From Axinella damicornis (taxonomy: Eukaryota; Porifera; Demospongiae; Axinellida; Axinellidae), in the NCBI GenBank assembly GCA_963931865.1, contig OZ007512.1:2089950-2153949 (forward strand): a stretch of 64,000 nucleotides of DNA, written 5' to 3'. The translations under genes and the position numbers were made by a program. Below the pieces are notes generated by a model that worked only from the letters and a program-made list of their open reading frames with translations, was not told where the DNA came from and did no database searches. Below are positions 32,901 through 42,627 of the stretch, one piece after another (within the stretch, counting starts at the first letter, position 1; every line of letters starts with the position of its first letter).

Positions 32901-32935
32901 ATTTTGGCAGAAGACAGTGGCTCTTCAGAGGTCAT
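26984..32935 (-). CDS. Copy A: Death-coiled coil-filamin-NHL protein, apparently intact
   Basis: Six coding exons: 32935-32116, 30539-30285, 29975-29914, 29831-29232, 29098-28754, 28123-26984. They sum to 1,073 codons plus stop with every phase matching. Residues 1-125 form an unrecognised conserved region, then Q/P/S-rich 11-residue repeats (QPGSVQPTSDQ), then a second unrecognised block to ~273. A Death domain follows at ~275-355 (ELMKIRADRRETEDCKTEML, TWLRQTREASWSTVVRAL), coiled coil at ~380-690, a filamin-type Ig repeat at ~695-800 (PNTRGRFELSIRVNDVPVQG, SPFLVYARQAP) and five to six NHL repeats to the end (GVAIDEDSNIYVTDTKSHRL, FDPAGSVYVADRDNSRVQVF), stopping right after RIQVF. MTSEEPL at 32935 is preferred as start because TATTGCAG just upstream looks like an acceptor; an alternative ATG is at 32959. 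There is no RING or B-box, unlike TRIM2/3/71. Function is inferred: cytosolic adaptor or sensor. Confidence 0.85.
28394..28440. mobile_element. Foldback insertion in copy A intron 5
   Basis: AGCCTCATTCCCAGGCCC pairs with CTGGGAATGAGTCT. The same insertion is at the matching position in copy D (63680-63725) and missing from copies B and C. Confidence 0.7.
30540..32115. other. Intron 1 of copy A
   Basis: No gene was seen. The stretch contains a TAGCCTCRTTCCC-family foldback at 31442-31533 (inner arms CCAGTTTTTGATTG and CAATCAAAAACTGG) and otherwise AT-rich unique sequence. Parts (AGTTTACTCATACC, CTACAAAAGGAAA) recur in intron 1 of copy C near 57910. Confidence 0.7.
32335..32545 (-). repeat. 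33-bp coding repeat in exon 1 of copy A
   Basis: About six tandem units of 30-33 bp encode QQPGSVQPTSD. Copy B has four units (about 42845-42985) and copy C three or four diverged ones (58600-58715). Unit length is a multiple of three, so the number of units can change without breaking the frame. Confidence 0.9.
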
Positions 32936-33093
32936 GGCTGATTGTGTGAGTGTCTGCAATAATTTATATGCTCGCAGCTACACGGTGATATAGTCTATAG
33001 AACGTTCCACAGCCTACAGACGAAAGTGCAAATTAGCAATCACGATCACCCTAGATCTACTATGATCTCCAAGATGCCGGGGAAACAACGTAC

Positions 33094-33150
33094 CTTTGCT
33101 TCGCTTTGCTTTATTCGCTCTGTAGGTCACCGAGTATCTCGCCCTGCGAG
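33094..33150 (-). other. Probable 5' untranslated exon of copy A
   Basis: AAAGCAAAGCGAAGCAAAG|GTACGT is a clear donor on the minus strand. Copy C has the same at 59259 (AAGCCAAG|GTACGT). With the acceptor-like TATTGCAG at about 32953, this makes a non-coding first exon; its 5' limit is a guess. Confidence 0.45.
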
Positions 33151-33158
33151 CTGTGTGG

Positions 33159-33192
33159 TAGACTATTTCCGGTGATTAAGTAATTACGTAAT
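33159..33192 (-). promoter_or_regulatory. Conserved promoter block of copy A: ETS-like and bZIP-like sites
   Basis: TAGACTATTTCCGGTG (an ETS-type CCGGAA on the minus strand) is followed by ATTACGTAAT, a palindromic PAR-bZIP/C/EBP-type site, some 65-100 bp upstream of the proposed first exon's donor. The block is almost identical at copy C and changed at copy B. Binding proteins are inferred from the motif only. Confidence 0.45.
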
Positions 33193-33479
33193 CATTGATC
33201 AGCCCCACCCATCCTGCAGCATGCCAAAAAAAAAAATTAAACCCAGGCAATTTCGATCGTTATGTCATGTCGATCGTCTGCACACAGAACTATGGTTCAC
33301 GGAGGTGCACCTTCAGCCTGGTATGTATCACTATCAATTTATAAATTAGTGGATTCAATTTCAATTCAAGTGTAGCCATCAATTTCTATGTGGTAGGCTA
33401 TGTTTTTGCCTGCAAGTTTAAAATATAGAAAACGCAATTCCTTTGGTAGCCAGACTGTGTTGGTAGCCAGACTGTGTTG

Positions 33480-33600
33480 GACTCAGATTAGCCCTTCTCC
33501 CAGCCACCCCACCCATGAGGAAGACAGTGGGTGTGGCAGCCTTGCTCCCAGCCACCCCACCCACGAGGAAGACGGTGGGCAGAAGTCGGGGTCTGGGAAT
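33480..33600 (+). repeat. 48-bp minisatellite, two units
   Basis: Two to three units of CCCAGCCACCCCACCCA(C/T)GAGGAAGAC; four more units of the same repeat are at 48150-48350. Sequences following both blocks are also shared (TTCAAAGGTCAAGTGTGCAT, TTGGCAGCTTGATGTGCATC), so the two loci are duplicates of each other. Confidence 0.75.
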
Positions 33601-33864
33601 GAGACTACACGGTTACAGGGTCACCAGCAGTTTAACAGTGTGGTCACATAGTCCATTGGGATTGGAAACTGACTAGCCTGTATAGCAAGACAGTTCTTGT
33701 TTCAACTGAGATAGCTAGCCAGCTGGAGAGGAAACAGTTCACGAGGTCCAATGTTTCAAGGCACTCCACACAGTTCAAAGGTCAAGTGTGCATGCTGCTC
33801 CATCCGCTCAGTTCAAAGGTCAAGTGTGCATGCTGCTCCATCCGCTCAGTTCAAAGGTCAAGTG

Positions 33865-34063
33865 CAAGAACGTGGGGTGTGAAAGAACCCAGGGGCGAGG
33901 CTGTTGGCAGCTTGATGTGCATCAAGTGGGTCTGCTGAATCTGATTGCTCTGTCTTCCTCTCCTCTGCCAGAGTTGAGTTCTCTGATGAGGTGAGCAGGG
34001 TGGAGTGAAGCTGGGCAGTGCTGACCTCAGCAATGTGAGGGCAGACCCGGAGGAGACCTTCAA
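33865..34063 (-). other. Exon-like segment shared with 48745-48830, gene unknown
   Basis: The minus strand is open from an acceptor-like ACCATTGAAG with LLRVCPHIAEVSTAQLHSTL then LTSSENSTLAEERKTEQSDS. The plus strand also has plausible splice sites (TCTCCTCTGCCAG and GATGAG|GTGAGC). Substitutions between the two loci keep both frames open, so the coding strand is undecided. No family was recognised. Confidence 0.3.
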
Positions 34064-34344
34064 TGGTGAGAGGAGGAAGGAGGGAGTGTGTGCATGCGGG
34101 TGTGTATATTATTGTTATTTGGGCAATTCAATGCAATCCACTAGGGTGCATCCCATATCATGACTATCACAACACAAACACACGATCATGCATGTCCTAT
34201 GTTGTAGCACTGGCCACTTCTGGGCAGACCAACTTTAAATGGGCCTATCAAATTCAGCATGCTAATAATCATGGAATGGTCATACTTGTATGACTCACTA
34301 ACCCAGCTGGTCACATGACTAAGTCAGTGGTCACATGAACTCAC

Positions 34345-34445
34345 TATTTCCACAAGTGGAGGGTGCCACTCTGGTCAGAGGTCAGAAACACGTCCCTATT
34401 CTGAGGGAGGTGTCGAATGCACCGCAGCGTGCTTGCCTTGTGCAC
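34345..34445 (-). pseudogene. Orphan exon of WDR92/DNAAF10-like WD40 protein
   Basis: Between a CACTGTAG acceptor and an AAATA|GTGAGT donor the minus strand encodes [20 protein letters not shown] and [14 protein letters not shown]. That closely fits one blade of WDR92 (DNAAF10), a dynein-arm assembly and R2TP co-factor, whose matching segment has HLPQNREL.LT and LHLWKY. No other WDR92 exon was found within several kb. It is either an isolated fragment carried by duplication or part of a gene with long introns. Confidence 0.55.
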
Positions 34446-34748
34446 CTACAGTGAAGCCAAGATTTTAATGTGTGTCTGTCTCAGAAGTGGGATGTTCGTG
34501 TGGCAGTACTTGACATAGCGTCCTTCGCCCATGTTTCCTCCCTTCCTCCCTCCCTTCCCCCTCTTCCCTTCCCTCCTACTCCCCCACTTCCCCACTTCCC
34601 TCCCTCTCCCCTTCCCTTCCTCGCCCATCCCTCCCTTTCCTCCTTTCTTCTATCCCCTCCTTTCCTTTCCTCCCTTATCCAAGTCTCTGCAAATACCCTG
34701 ACGGTTCTCTCTCCCCATCCTTTAAGGCTTCCTAGCGTATACCTATAG

Positions 34749-34892
34749 CCCTGGCCAGCAGGGATATCAAAAGTGAGACCCTACCAGGACCCAAGCTGGA
34801 GGTGGAGGGGGTTGTTGGGTCTTTGCATCTGCTGATCTGCCCACAGCAGCTCTTCATGCTGCTTGAGATGGTCAGAGGAATCTCAAGCAAAG
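34749..34892 (+). CDS. Isolated exon, possibly ATG2/VPS13-type lipid-transfer protein
   Basis: An open 144-nt exon lies between acceptor CCTATAG and donor AAAG|GTGCGT. It reads LASRDIKSETLPGPKLEVEG then VVGSLHLLICPQQLFMLLEM. The pattern 'L.LE....G.LHLLL.P.QL..LLEM' resembles segments of autophagy protein ATG2, which channels lipids between membranes. The match is from memory and short, and neighbouring exons were not found. Confidence 0.35.
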
Positions 34893-35359
34893 GTGCGTGA
34901 TCAGAGGAAGAAGGTGATGTACTGAAAATTTGTGTTTCACAATGTAAACGGCTAAACCCAAATGCGGCCACCGGATATGCTTCTTTTAGATATTTTCATG
35001 TAGCGATGTATGTGAAAGAATGCAATTATGCCATTTAATATAATTATTGTAGAGCAGGCCAGAGTGCATAGAGTGGATGAGTGTACGCCATCCAAGTTTA
35101 TACGGCTGACAAATACGTCCCTGTCCATCCTATATGCGGCATCATTACACACAGGTATCGTAGCGGCAATGGTATGCATGACTACGTAATCTGGAGGCAT
35201 GGTTTCTGATTCACCACTCTCGAGTGCGCCAGCAACAGCTATGCCACCTTTCCTCTTCCAAGGCTGTTGGGCGTCCATTGTCAATGTGCCGAGTAGTCTT
35301 GGTACCAGACTCCCATACCCAAAGGGGGAGGGGGAGGGCTTGCTGTGAAGTGCCACAAC

Positions 35360-36120
35360 GCAATCACACCGCTTTCTGCCTCGTCAAAACAGAAGACGAA
35401 TTTCAGTTTAGTGTCAAATACTTGTATCCTGTGATTGTAGCTGTCACAAACAAAGAGCTTGTTATCCTGACTGAGAGCAATGCCACGGGGAAAATCAAAC
35501 TGTCCTGTCCTGACACCCTTACCACCAACTGACTTCACTAATTTTCCATCAGAGTTCAACTTGGACAATCTGTGTGATTTTGTATCAGTAACATAAATGT
35601 TACTATCCCCATCAGCAGCTACTCCTGAAGGGTTCAGCTTGTACCTTCTGATGCCTGACCTAACAGATGTATAGTGTCAATGCTGCTGACCCTCTCACCA
35701 TCTCCACAGATTTCGCCCGGCTCACAAACAATGAGCTCTCCACTGCTAGTGGTGGCTATAACACATGGATAGCTAAGTCCTTTGATGACTCTGACTGGCC
35801 TGCCCAGTAGATGAGGAGCTTGCCTGGCGTACACTAGGAATGGGCTTCCCTGCACTGGCACATCATTCACTCGTACACTCAACTCGTGTCGACCTCGTGT
35901 GTTAGGCTGGTATGAAACCTCATAGATGTCTGCGGTCTTGTGTGCTACACTGGCGGGGGTGACTGAACTGTCCACGAGGGACCTCAGCTCTGCAGTGACC
36001 TGCTGTTCAGTTGTGCAGGGATCACCAGCCATGTCCACCAATTAAGTGGACCTCAAAGTGAGCTTGTTGACCAGTCTCTGCCAGCTCCAAACCAACCACA
36101 GTGCATCTCTGAGGATCTGG
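35360..36120 (-). pseudogene. Copy E: truncated filamin-NHL exon
   Basis: This is the last exon of the family with several lesions: a 6-bp deletion near 36090, a 4-bp insertion (ACCAATTAAGTGG) near 36043 that shifts frame, a 2-bp insertion (GATGTATAGTG) near 35668, and truncation after the second or third NHL repeat at about 35360. The filamin part (PNTRGRHELSVRVNDVPVQG) is readable. Upstream intron sequence is kept to about 36450, then breaks into NAF1-flank sequence. No other exons exist. Confidence 0.85.
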
Positions 36121-36597
36121 CTGTAAGGCAGGGAGGGGCAGGGAGGGGCAGGGAGGGGTAAGGAGGGAGTAGTTGAAATTTGCATAATTCTAGTGACCTC
36201 CTGCATTGCATACAGACAATCACTATAGTTACCAGCTCATAATGATGAGATGGGTATATAGCTACTTCCTGAATACAAAATGATTGCCTACCCACTATCT
36301 AACAATGGGATCTAAAGTCACTACACAATCTCACATGCTTCCAAGCACATTGATCTCCCCGATCCAAGATGAGCTCATTCGGTGTCAGTACCATCACCAT
36401 CAATAGCTCTAGCTAGCTAATACTGCACATCTGGTAATGATCATTTCATAAAATTCAGTACGTATTCCAGCTCTTTGTATCACATGAGTAAGTTTCAGGC
36501 CAGTTCACCTCATTAGGAATGACATCACTGGTCAAATTACTTTGTATCACTATTAGCAGCATGTTCCCCCTCCCCTGGCTCCGCCCACCTACTACTT

Positions 36598-36643
36598 CCC
36601 CCCTCTACGAGCTGACATGTTCCCTAGAGGTGTTCCTCCTCCC

Positions 36644-36675
<32 letters not shown>

Positions 36676-36725
36676 ACCCTCACCCTCCCACAGACCGTAC
36701 CACACACCCTCCACTGTTTCCATGA
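36598..36725 (+). pseudogene. Copy of the last NAF1 exon beside copies E and B
   Basis: CTCCGCCCACCTACTACTTCC matches the terminal NAF1 exon, but the acceptor CCCAGG has become CCCTGG. A poly-C expansion (36646-36675) replaces part of the sequence that follows. It cannot be spliced as in NAF1. Confidence 0.7.
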
Positions 36726-37049
36726 CAACAGTCACCAGTACATTATCAAAATGACTTCCAATTTTCTGGTCTGCAAATAATTAATGTGAGAGGGGGTTTC
36801 CCCGTATATTATGTATTGACACAAATCAGTGATCAATGATCTGTACCTGTATGAAATAATTATACATTGCATGAGTTCTACAATTCCCACTGCGATAATA
36901 ATAGTATATAGCTAATCATAGTCATAATGCTATTAATAATTATACAACCAAACCTTAGCGGTTATGTTGATACAAAACAACAACAAAAAGAGTATGTAAA
37001 AAAAGGACAGAACAAAACAAACAAACAAACAAACACACGAATTTACACC

Positions 37050-37092
37050 CCCCCCTCCCCCCCCCCCCCCCCCCCCCCCTCCCCCCCCCCCC
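37050..37092. repeat. Poly-C tract downstream of copy B
   Basis: A near-continuous C run just after AAACAAACAAACAAAC. Absent from the matching position of the other copies. Confidence 0.8.
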
Positions 37093-40000
37093 AAAAAAAA
37101 GGAAGAAAGCTATGGGCCTATAGTAAGTATAATAATCAATAATTATGGCAAACAATACTGATACATACTCACATGTTCAAAACACTTGAATGCGATTGTT
37201 GAATGAGTCACAGACATACAGGAATCCATCCTGATCAGTGCTGATCCCATATGGGTTCCGCAGTTCTCCTTCTCCACTGCCCCTCCTGCCAAATGAGGTG
37301 ATGAATTCTCCTGATCTGTGGAATATTGATATACGGTTGTTCCCCCCCTCAGCAACATAGACATGGCCATGCTCCACATGGATACCCCTTGGCCTAGACA
37401 GTTCACCTGGTCCACTGCCACCCACACCAAATGTTCTCAGATATGTTCCATTCTGCGAAAACACCTGGACACGATGATTGTTACTATCTGCAACATACAC
37501 ACTACCAGCAGGGTCAAAGGTCAGATCATTAGGGAACCTCATACCACTTCCTGCTTTGCCAAAACAGAAGATGAATTTCAGGTTAGTGTCAAATACTTGT
37601 ATCCTGTGATTGTCCCTGTCACAGACAAAGAGCTTGTTATCCTGACTGAGAGTAATGCCACGGGGATAGTCAAACTGTCCTATCTTGCTACCTTCACCAC
37701 CAACTGACTTCACTAATTTTCCATCGGAGTTCAACTTGAACAATCGCTGTGATACTAAATCAGTAACATAAATGTTACTATCCTCGTCAACAGCTACTCC
37801 GTATGGGTCCAGCTTGTACCTTCTGATGCCTGACCTAACAGATGTAGTGTCAATGCTCCTGATCCTCCTACCATGTCTACTGATTATGGAGATTTTATGG
37901 TCCTCACTAACAACAAGATCTCCACTCCTAGTGGTGGCAACCATGAATGGAGCATCAAGATCTTTGATGACTCTGACTGGCCTGCCCAGTAGATGAGGAG
38001 CTTGCCTGACGTACACTAGGAATGGGCTTCCCTGCACTGGCACATCATTCACTCGTACACTCAACTTGTGTCGACCTCGTGTGTTAGGCTGGTATGAAAC
38101 CTCATAAATGTCTGGGGTCTTGTGGGCTACACTGGTGGGGGTGACTGAGCCATCCACGAGGGACCTCAGCTCTGCAGTGACCTGCTTTTCAGAGGTACAA
38201 GGATCACCAGCCATGTCCACCAAGTGGACCTCAAAGTGAGTTTGTTGACCAGTCTCTGCCAGCTCCAAGCCCTGCCCAACCACAGTGCATCTCTGAGGAT
38301 CCGGCTGTAAGGGATCGAGGGATGGGTAGGGAGGGAATACTTGAAATTTGCATATTTCTAGTGACATCCTGCATTGCATACAAACAATCACTATAGTTAC
38401 CAGCTCATAATGATGAGATGGGTACTTCCTGGATATAAAAGATTATCTACCCACTATCTAACAATGAGATCTAAAGTAAACAATGTCACTACACAATCTC
38501 ACATGCTTGTTTAATTTGACAAAGTTTTGTCTCCCAGCAGATTGATCACAAGATGTGCTCTTTCAGTGTCACTCAGTACCATCACCATCAATAGCTCTAG
38601 CTAGCTAATACAGCACATCTGGTAATGATCATTTTGTAAAATTTCATGAGATGAGTTAGATTTGTAGGGTCGGAGAGTTAGCCATTAACTGAATAGGTTT
38701 GACCTCACACACAGGCTTTTTGATTTACCAAACACAGTTTGAAATAGCTACCGTGTTAGTTGTGAGATTTGGGGAAACAAGTACTCACATGTCAAAAGGA
38801 ACCGAGTAGCACTATACTGTATAGTGCTATAGAGTGCTATAATAGGCAATTGTGCTTATTGTAAGATTTGGGGAACAAGTAGCTACTCACATGTAAAAAG
38901 GTATCGGGTAGCACTATACAAACAGGTACATGTATGATGTGACACACGTTCTAAAACTACCTGAGATGCAGCATTCTTCTTCTCCCTGAGCTCTGCTATC
39001 AGCTGCTGGAAGGAGTCCATTTGTCGGTGGGTAGCCTCCAGCCGTCTCTTCCCCTCCTGTTTCTCATCCTCAGCCTCCACCAACTTGGCCCTCAGCTCTG
39101 AGGTCTCCACCGTCAGCCTGTGCAGTTCCTCCTCCTCCTCCTCCGATTGGCACCTGCTCACCCCCTGCAGTCGAGCTTGCAGTGTCTGCAGCTCTTCCGA
39201 AAGCTCTGCAATCTCCCTCTCCCTCTCTACAATGGTCTGCTTTAAGGCATCAACTTCTGAATCAGAATGTGGTATTGCGTTAAACTCCTCCATCATAGAT
39301 GCTAGTTGATCCTTGAAAAGAATACGCACACACAGTTATACACCATTGTTGACTACATTTAGTGTGGTGTGCACTAACCATTTAGGTGTGTATGGGAATT
39401 ATTCAATTTGTAGGGCGTATGACAACTAAAATCAACATCAGCCCGCAAAATTAATGTACAAGCACCTTAATTTCCTTTTGAAGAGCCTCTTTGGAGCTAG
39501 CAGCACTCTGAATCAGTAGCATCTCCACCTTCTTATTCTCCCTATCCAGGTTGATCTCCAACCTGTCCCTTTCCCGCTCCAGTTGTCGTACGGTTGCCGA
39601 CTTAACTTCCAGTTCAACGGTCACCATCTGGAGCTCCTCCCTCAATTTTCGGGCCTCTTCTCTCGCACGCCCCAACTGCCCCTCCACCTCACTCAGCTGA
39701 TCCTGCAACTGCCTCACTTCTATATCTTTGCTCATCAAGACTGCCTTAAGCTCTTCCCTCTCCTCTTCCTCTCTCTCCATCTGTTGCCCCTGCAACTGCT
39801 GCAGAAACCTCAGCTCCCTCTGCCTAATCTGTAGCTGCCTCTCCGCTTCCTTCCTTCTCTCCAGCAACACCTCCACTCTCACATAGGCACCATCAGCCTC
39901 CTGTCTGGTGTGAAGTCGCTTGTTTCTGGCAGACACTCTCTCCTTCAGCTCCTGCTCAAGGGCGTGGTTTATCTCACTCAGTTGTTGGTCGTCCCCCTCC

Positions 40001-40252
40001 AGTTCATGGTTTAGCTGCTGAGCATGACTGAGTAGTTGAGACTGGAGGGATGACACTTTCTGCAGAGAAATGGACAGACAGTAAATATGGGATATATATT
40101 ATGGTGTTGCTAATGAGCTACCTCTTTCACAACAGGGAACTGTAGTAGCTCCTTTCTCTCCACTGCAGACGGGATTATCACTCCTGGACATGTGAAAGAA
40201 CAATGAGATGGAATTTGAGAATCTACACCGATTTATATTCCACAGAAGTCAC

Positions 40253-40546
40253 CAGTGGCGGATTTGGGGGGGGGGGGGGGGGGGGGGGGGGGGTGCAAAT
40301 GCATCCCCTTTGGTGGCTAGTGAAAGTAACTTACATCTCATGTACAGCAGTTTTGGATTTGTTCCATCATCTTTTTTAGTCTACAGCGCTAGACAAGCCA
40401 CCTTGAATTTCAGAACTCAGGTCAGACATACGTGTGTCATGAATGCATTCACATGACCTGTAGTGGGTGTGGCAACACAATTTTGCTGGCACACTTTGCA
40501 CGTCAGTGACTGAACTCCCTTTTCTAAATTTCTATATCCGCCACTG
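40253..40546. mobile_element. MITE, CAGTGGCGGAT ends, with 5-bp target duplication
   Basis: CAGTGGCGGAT and ATCCGCCACTG are perfect inverted ends, flanked by GTCAC on both sides (40248-40252, 40547-40551). The undisturbed site is seen in copy A as CACAGAAGCCACATAAGG. The inside begins with a long poly-G run (40266-40293). Inserted in intron 2 of copy B. Confidence 0.85.
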
Positions 40547-41023
40547 GTCACACAGGGAGATCCCCTTCTGGCAAAGCTATTATTGATATTCATGACCACC
40601 CACAAGCCCAGCAATTAGAGGTCAAAGTCTACTTAGTGCTCTATCAAGTGTATTATTCTCTGCAAGCTAGGTTGGTCCAAATAATCATACAGCACTCTGT
40701 GCAGCGTTGGTGTCTCTCACAGCGCAAGAAGATCACACATGAATATTATCTGTGGTGTCACCCACCATATTTCAGTGCGACTTTCTGAGCAAGGGCTCCC
40801 TCCCTCATCCCCACCAGAGCCCTGACCACAGAGGACCATGAGGCCTCCCTGGTCTGCCTCAGCCACGTCACAAGCATCTCGGTCTTGCAGTCCTCTGTCT
40901 TCTCCCTGTGGTCTGCCCTGATCTTCATCAGCTCAGGTGGAGAGATGTCCAGGTAGATCCCCAGCTGGAACCACCTGATGACGTCATGCAGCTCACAGAC
41001 AAGATCTTTTATGGTTAGTTGAG

Positions 41024-42627
41024 CTGAAGAAGGGAGAGTGAGCAGGCCTCTTGTTGATTTCAGAATGACCAGTATTGATATTCTCTCTATAGTCTAGTAG
41101 TTCTGCAGCCATGCAGCTAGTACTTGTCTATACCATTCCGAAACACACTTGTGAAACCAGCACTCCCATCACACCCCACCACGTAGCAACCATATATAAT
41201 TGTAATGGAAAAATATCGTGTTGTAATTTGTATCCTGGTCGGAACTAGCATCGAACCCAGGCACATGCAGAGGAGGGGAGAGAGTTAGGTTTGAGGCTAG
41301 GTCGTAACTACCTAACCAATTAAATAGGGTTTGTAGGTCTCCTGGATGCTAGTGTGCATGGGAACACCGTAAAAATTCTGAGTAGTTAGCGGTGGGGTAT
41401 AACCTAAATTCGTTGCATGAATTGCAATTTTTGTACTGGGTTTGTGAGATCTGCAGCACCAGGTTGGTGTGCAACTCAGAATTGGATACCCATGTCAGAG
41501 TGCAGTAACATTCATCACATTGGTGCCATCTGGGTGCAATATTCACACGATGACGCTCAATGGTCAGGAAAATATTCATGGTTAATTGGAACTCAGGTTA
41601 CTATATTCATGCATCAGCTATTGGCTAGCTAGTTGTGTTTGTGGGGCAAAAGCTATTCATATTTTTGTTATTGGATAAACAACTGTTTAAGTGGCAAAGG
41701 CAGGACCAAGGTCTGGGGATGAGTCATCGCTGAACTGCAACTGAGGCAGCTGGTGAAACCAAACCTCCGAACAGACCCAACTATGATTGTAGCAATCATA
41801 ATTAATATAAAATTTGTAACATGGTCGTAACTTCCTAACCAATCAAACAATGAAATAGGGTCTAACACAGGTTTTATGAATTGGCACTTCAAATAGCCTG
41901 AGGCATTATAGTGGCAAATGTCTCTGCCTGTCATGTGGAAGAGTCAACGTGGATCATGAGTCCTCTCTTTCCTAATCTTGCTGCTAGCACAGAAACCTTT
42001 GTTAGTGTGCAGCCTGATAAAGCCTCCCCACGGAAATGGACTAGTTGATGCAGACTAGACAGTAGATGCTCATTGTAATGTTTGGTTAATTTCCTGTATG
42101 ATGATGCATTATGATGTCATGACCTATTATAAAATGCTGCAGTTGATTCAGTTTAGTCAGTGTTGCATTTTGTTGTTGTATGAGCTCAATAAAGAGATTT
42201 CCTGTATGATGATGCATTATGATGTCATTTCCTGTATGATGATGCATTATGATGTCATGACCTATTATAAAATGCTGCAGTTGATTCAGTTCAGTCAGTG
42301 CTGCATTTTGTTGTTGTATGAGCTCAATAAAGAGATTTTGGATATCAATACTACTCGATAGAGCCGTACAAACACTACATTCATCACACCTGTCAGTCCA
42401 TAATCATGCTTCATCTATGAACTTTGACATTAGATCTCGGTTGGAAGTTTGGAGTAGCCGCATGCAGTCAGACAACACATGACCTAGCTACATACCTACA
42501 TAAATTAAGCATTCACTGGCCACCTGCACAAGGGTCAAAGGTTAATTAGGGTGGGGCAAAGGCTCAGTTGACTATTCATGGATAACTGCAAGGCATGCAT
42601 CACACTCACATAAATGGCCTCCTATAC
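41024..42627. other. Intron 1 of copy B
   Basis: No gene was seen. It includes a phrase used twice (GGTCGTAACTTCCTAACCAA at 41824 and a near copy at 41301) and the tandem duplication at 42092-42340. Confidence 0.6.
42092..42340. repeat. Tandem duplication carrying AATAAA signals
   Basis: TTTCCTGTATGATGATGCAT ... GAGCTCAATAAAGAG occurs twice (about 42092-42200 and 42226-42338) with a short third start between them. Each full unit ends in CTCAATAAAGAGATTT, a possible polyadenylation signal on the plus strand. Confidence 0.8.
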
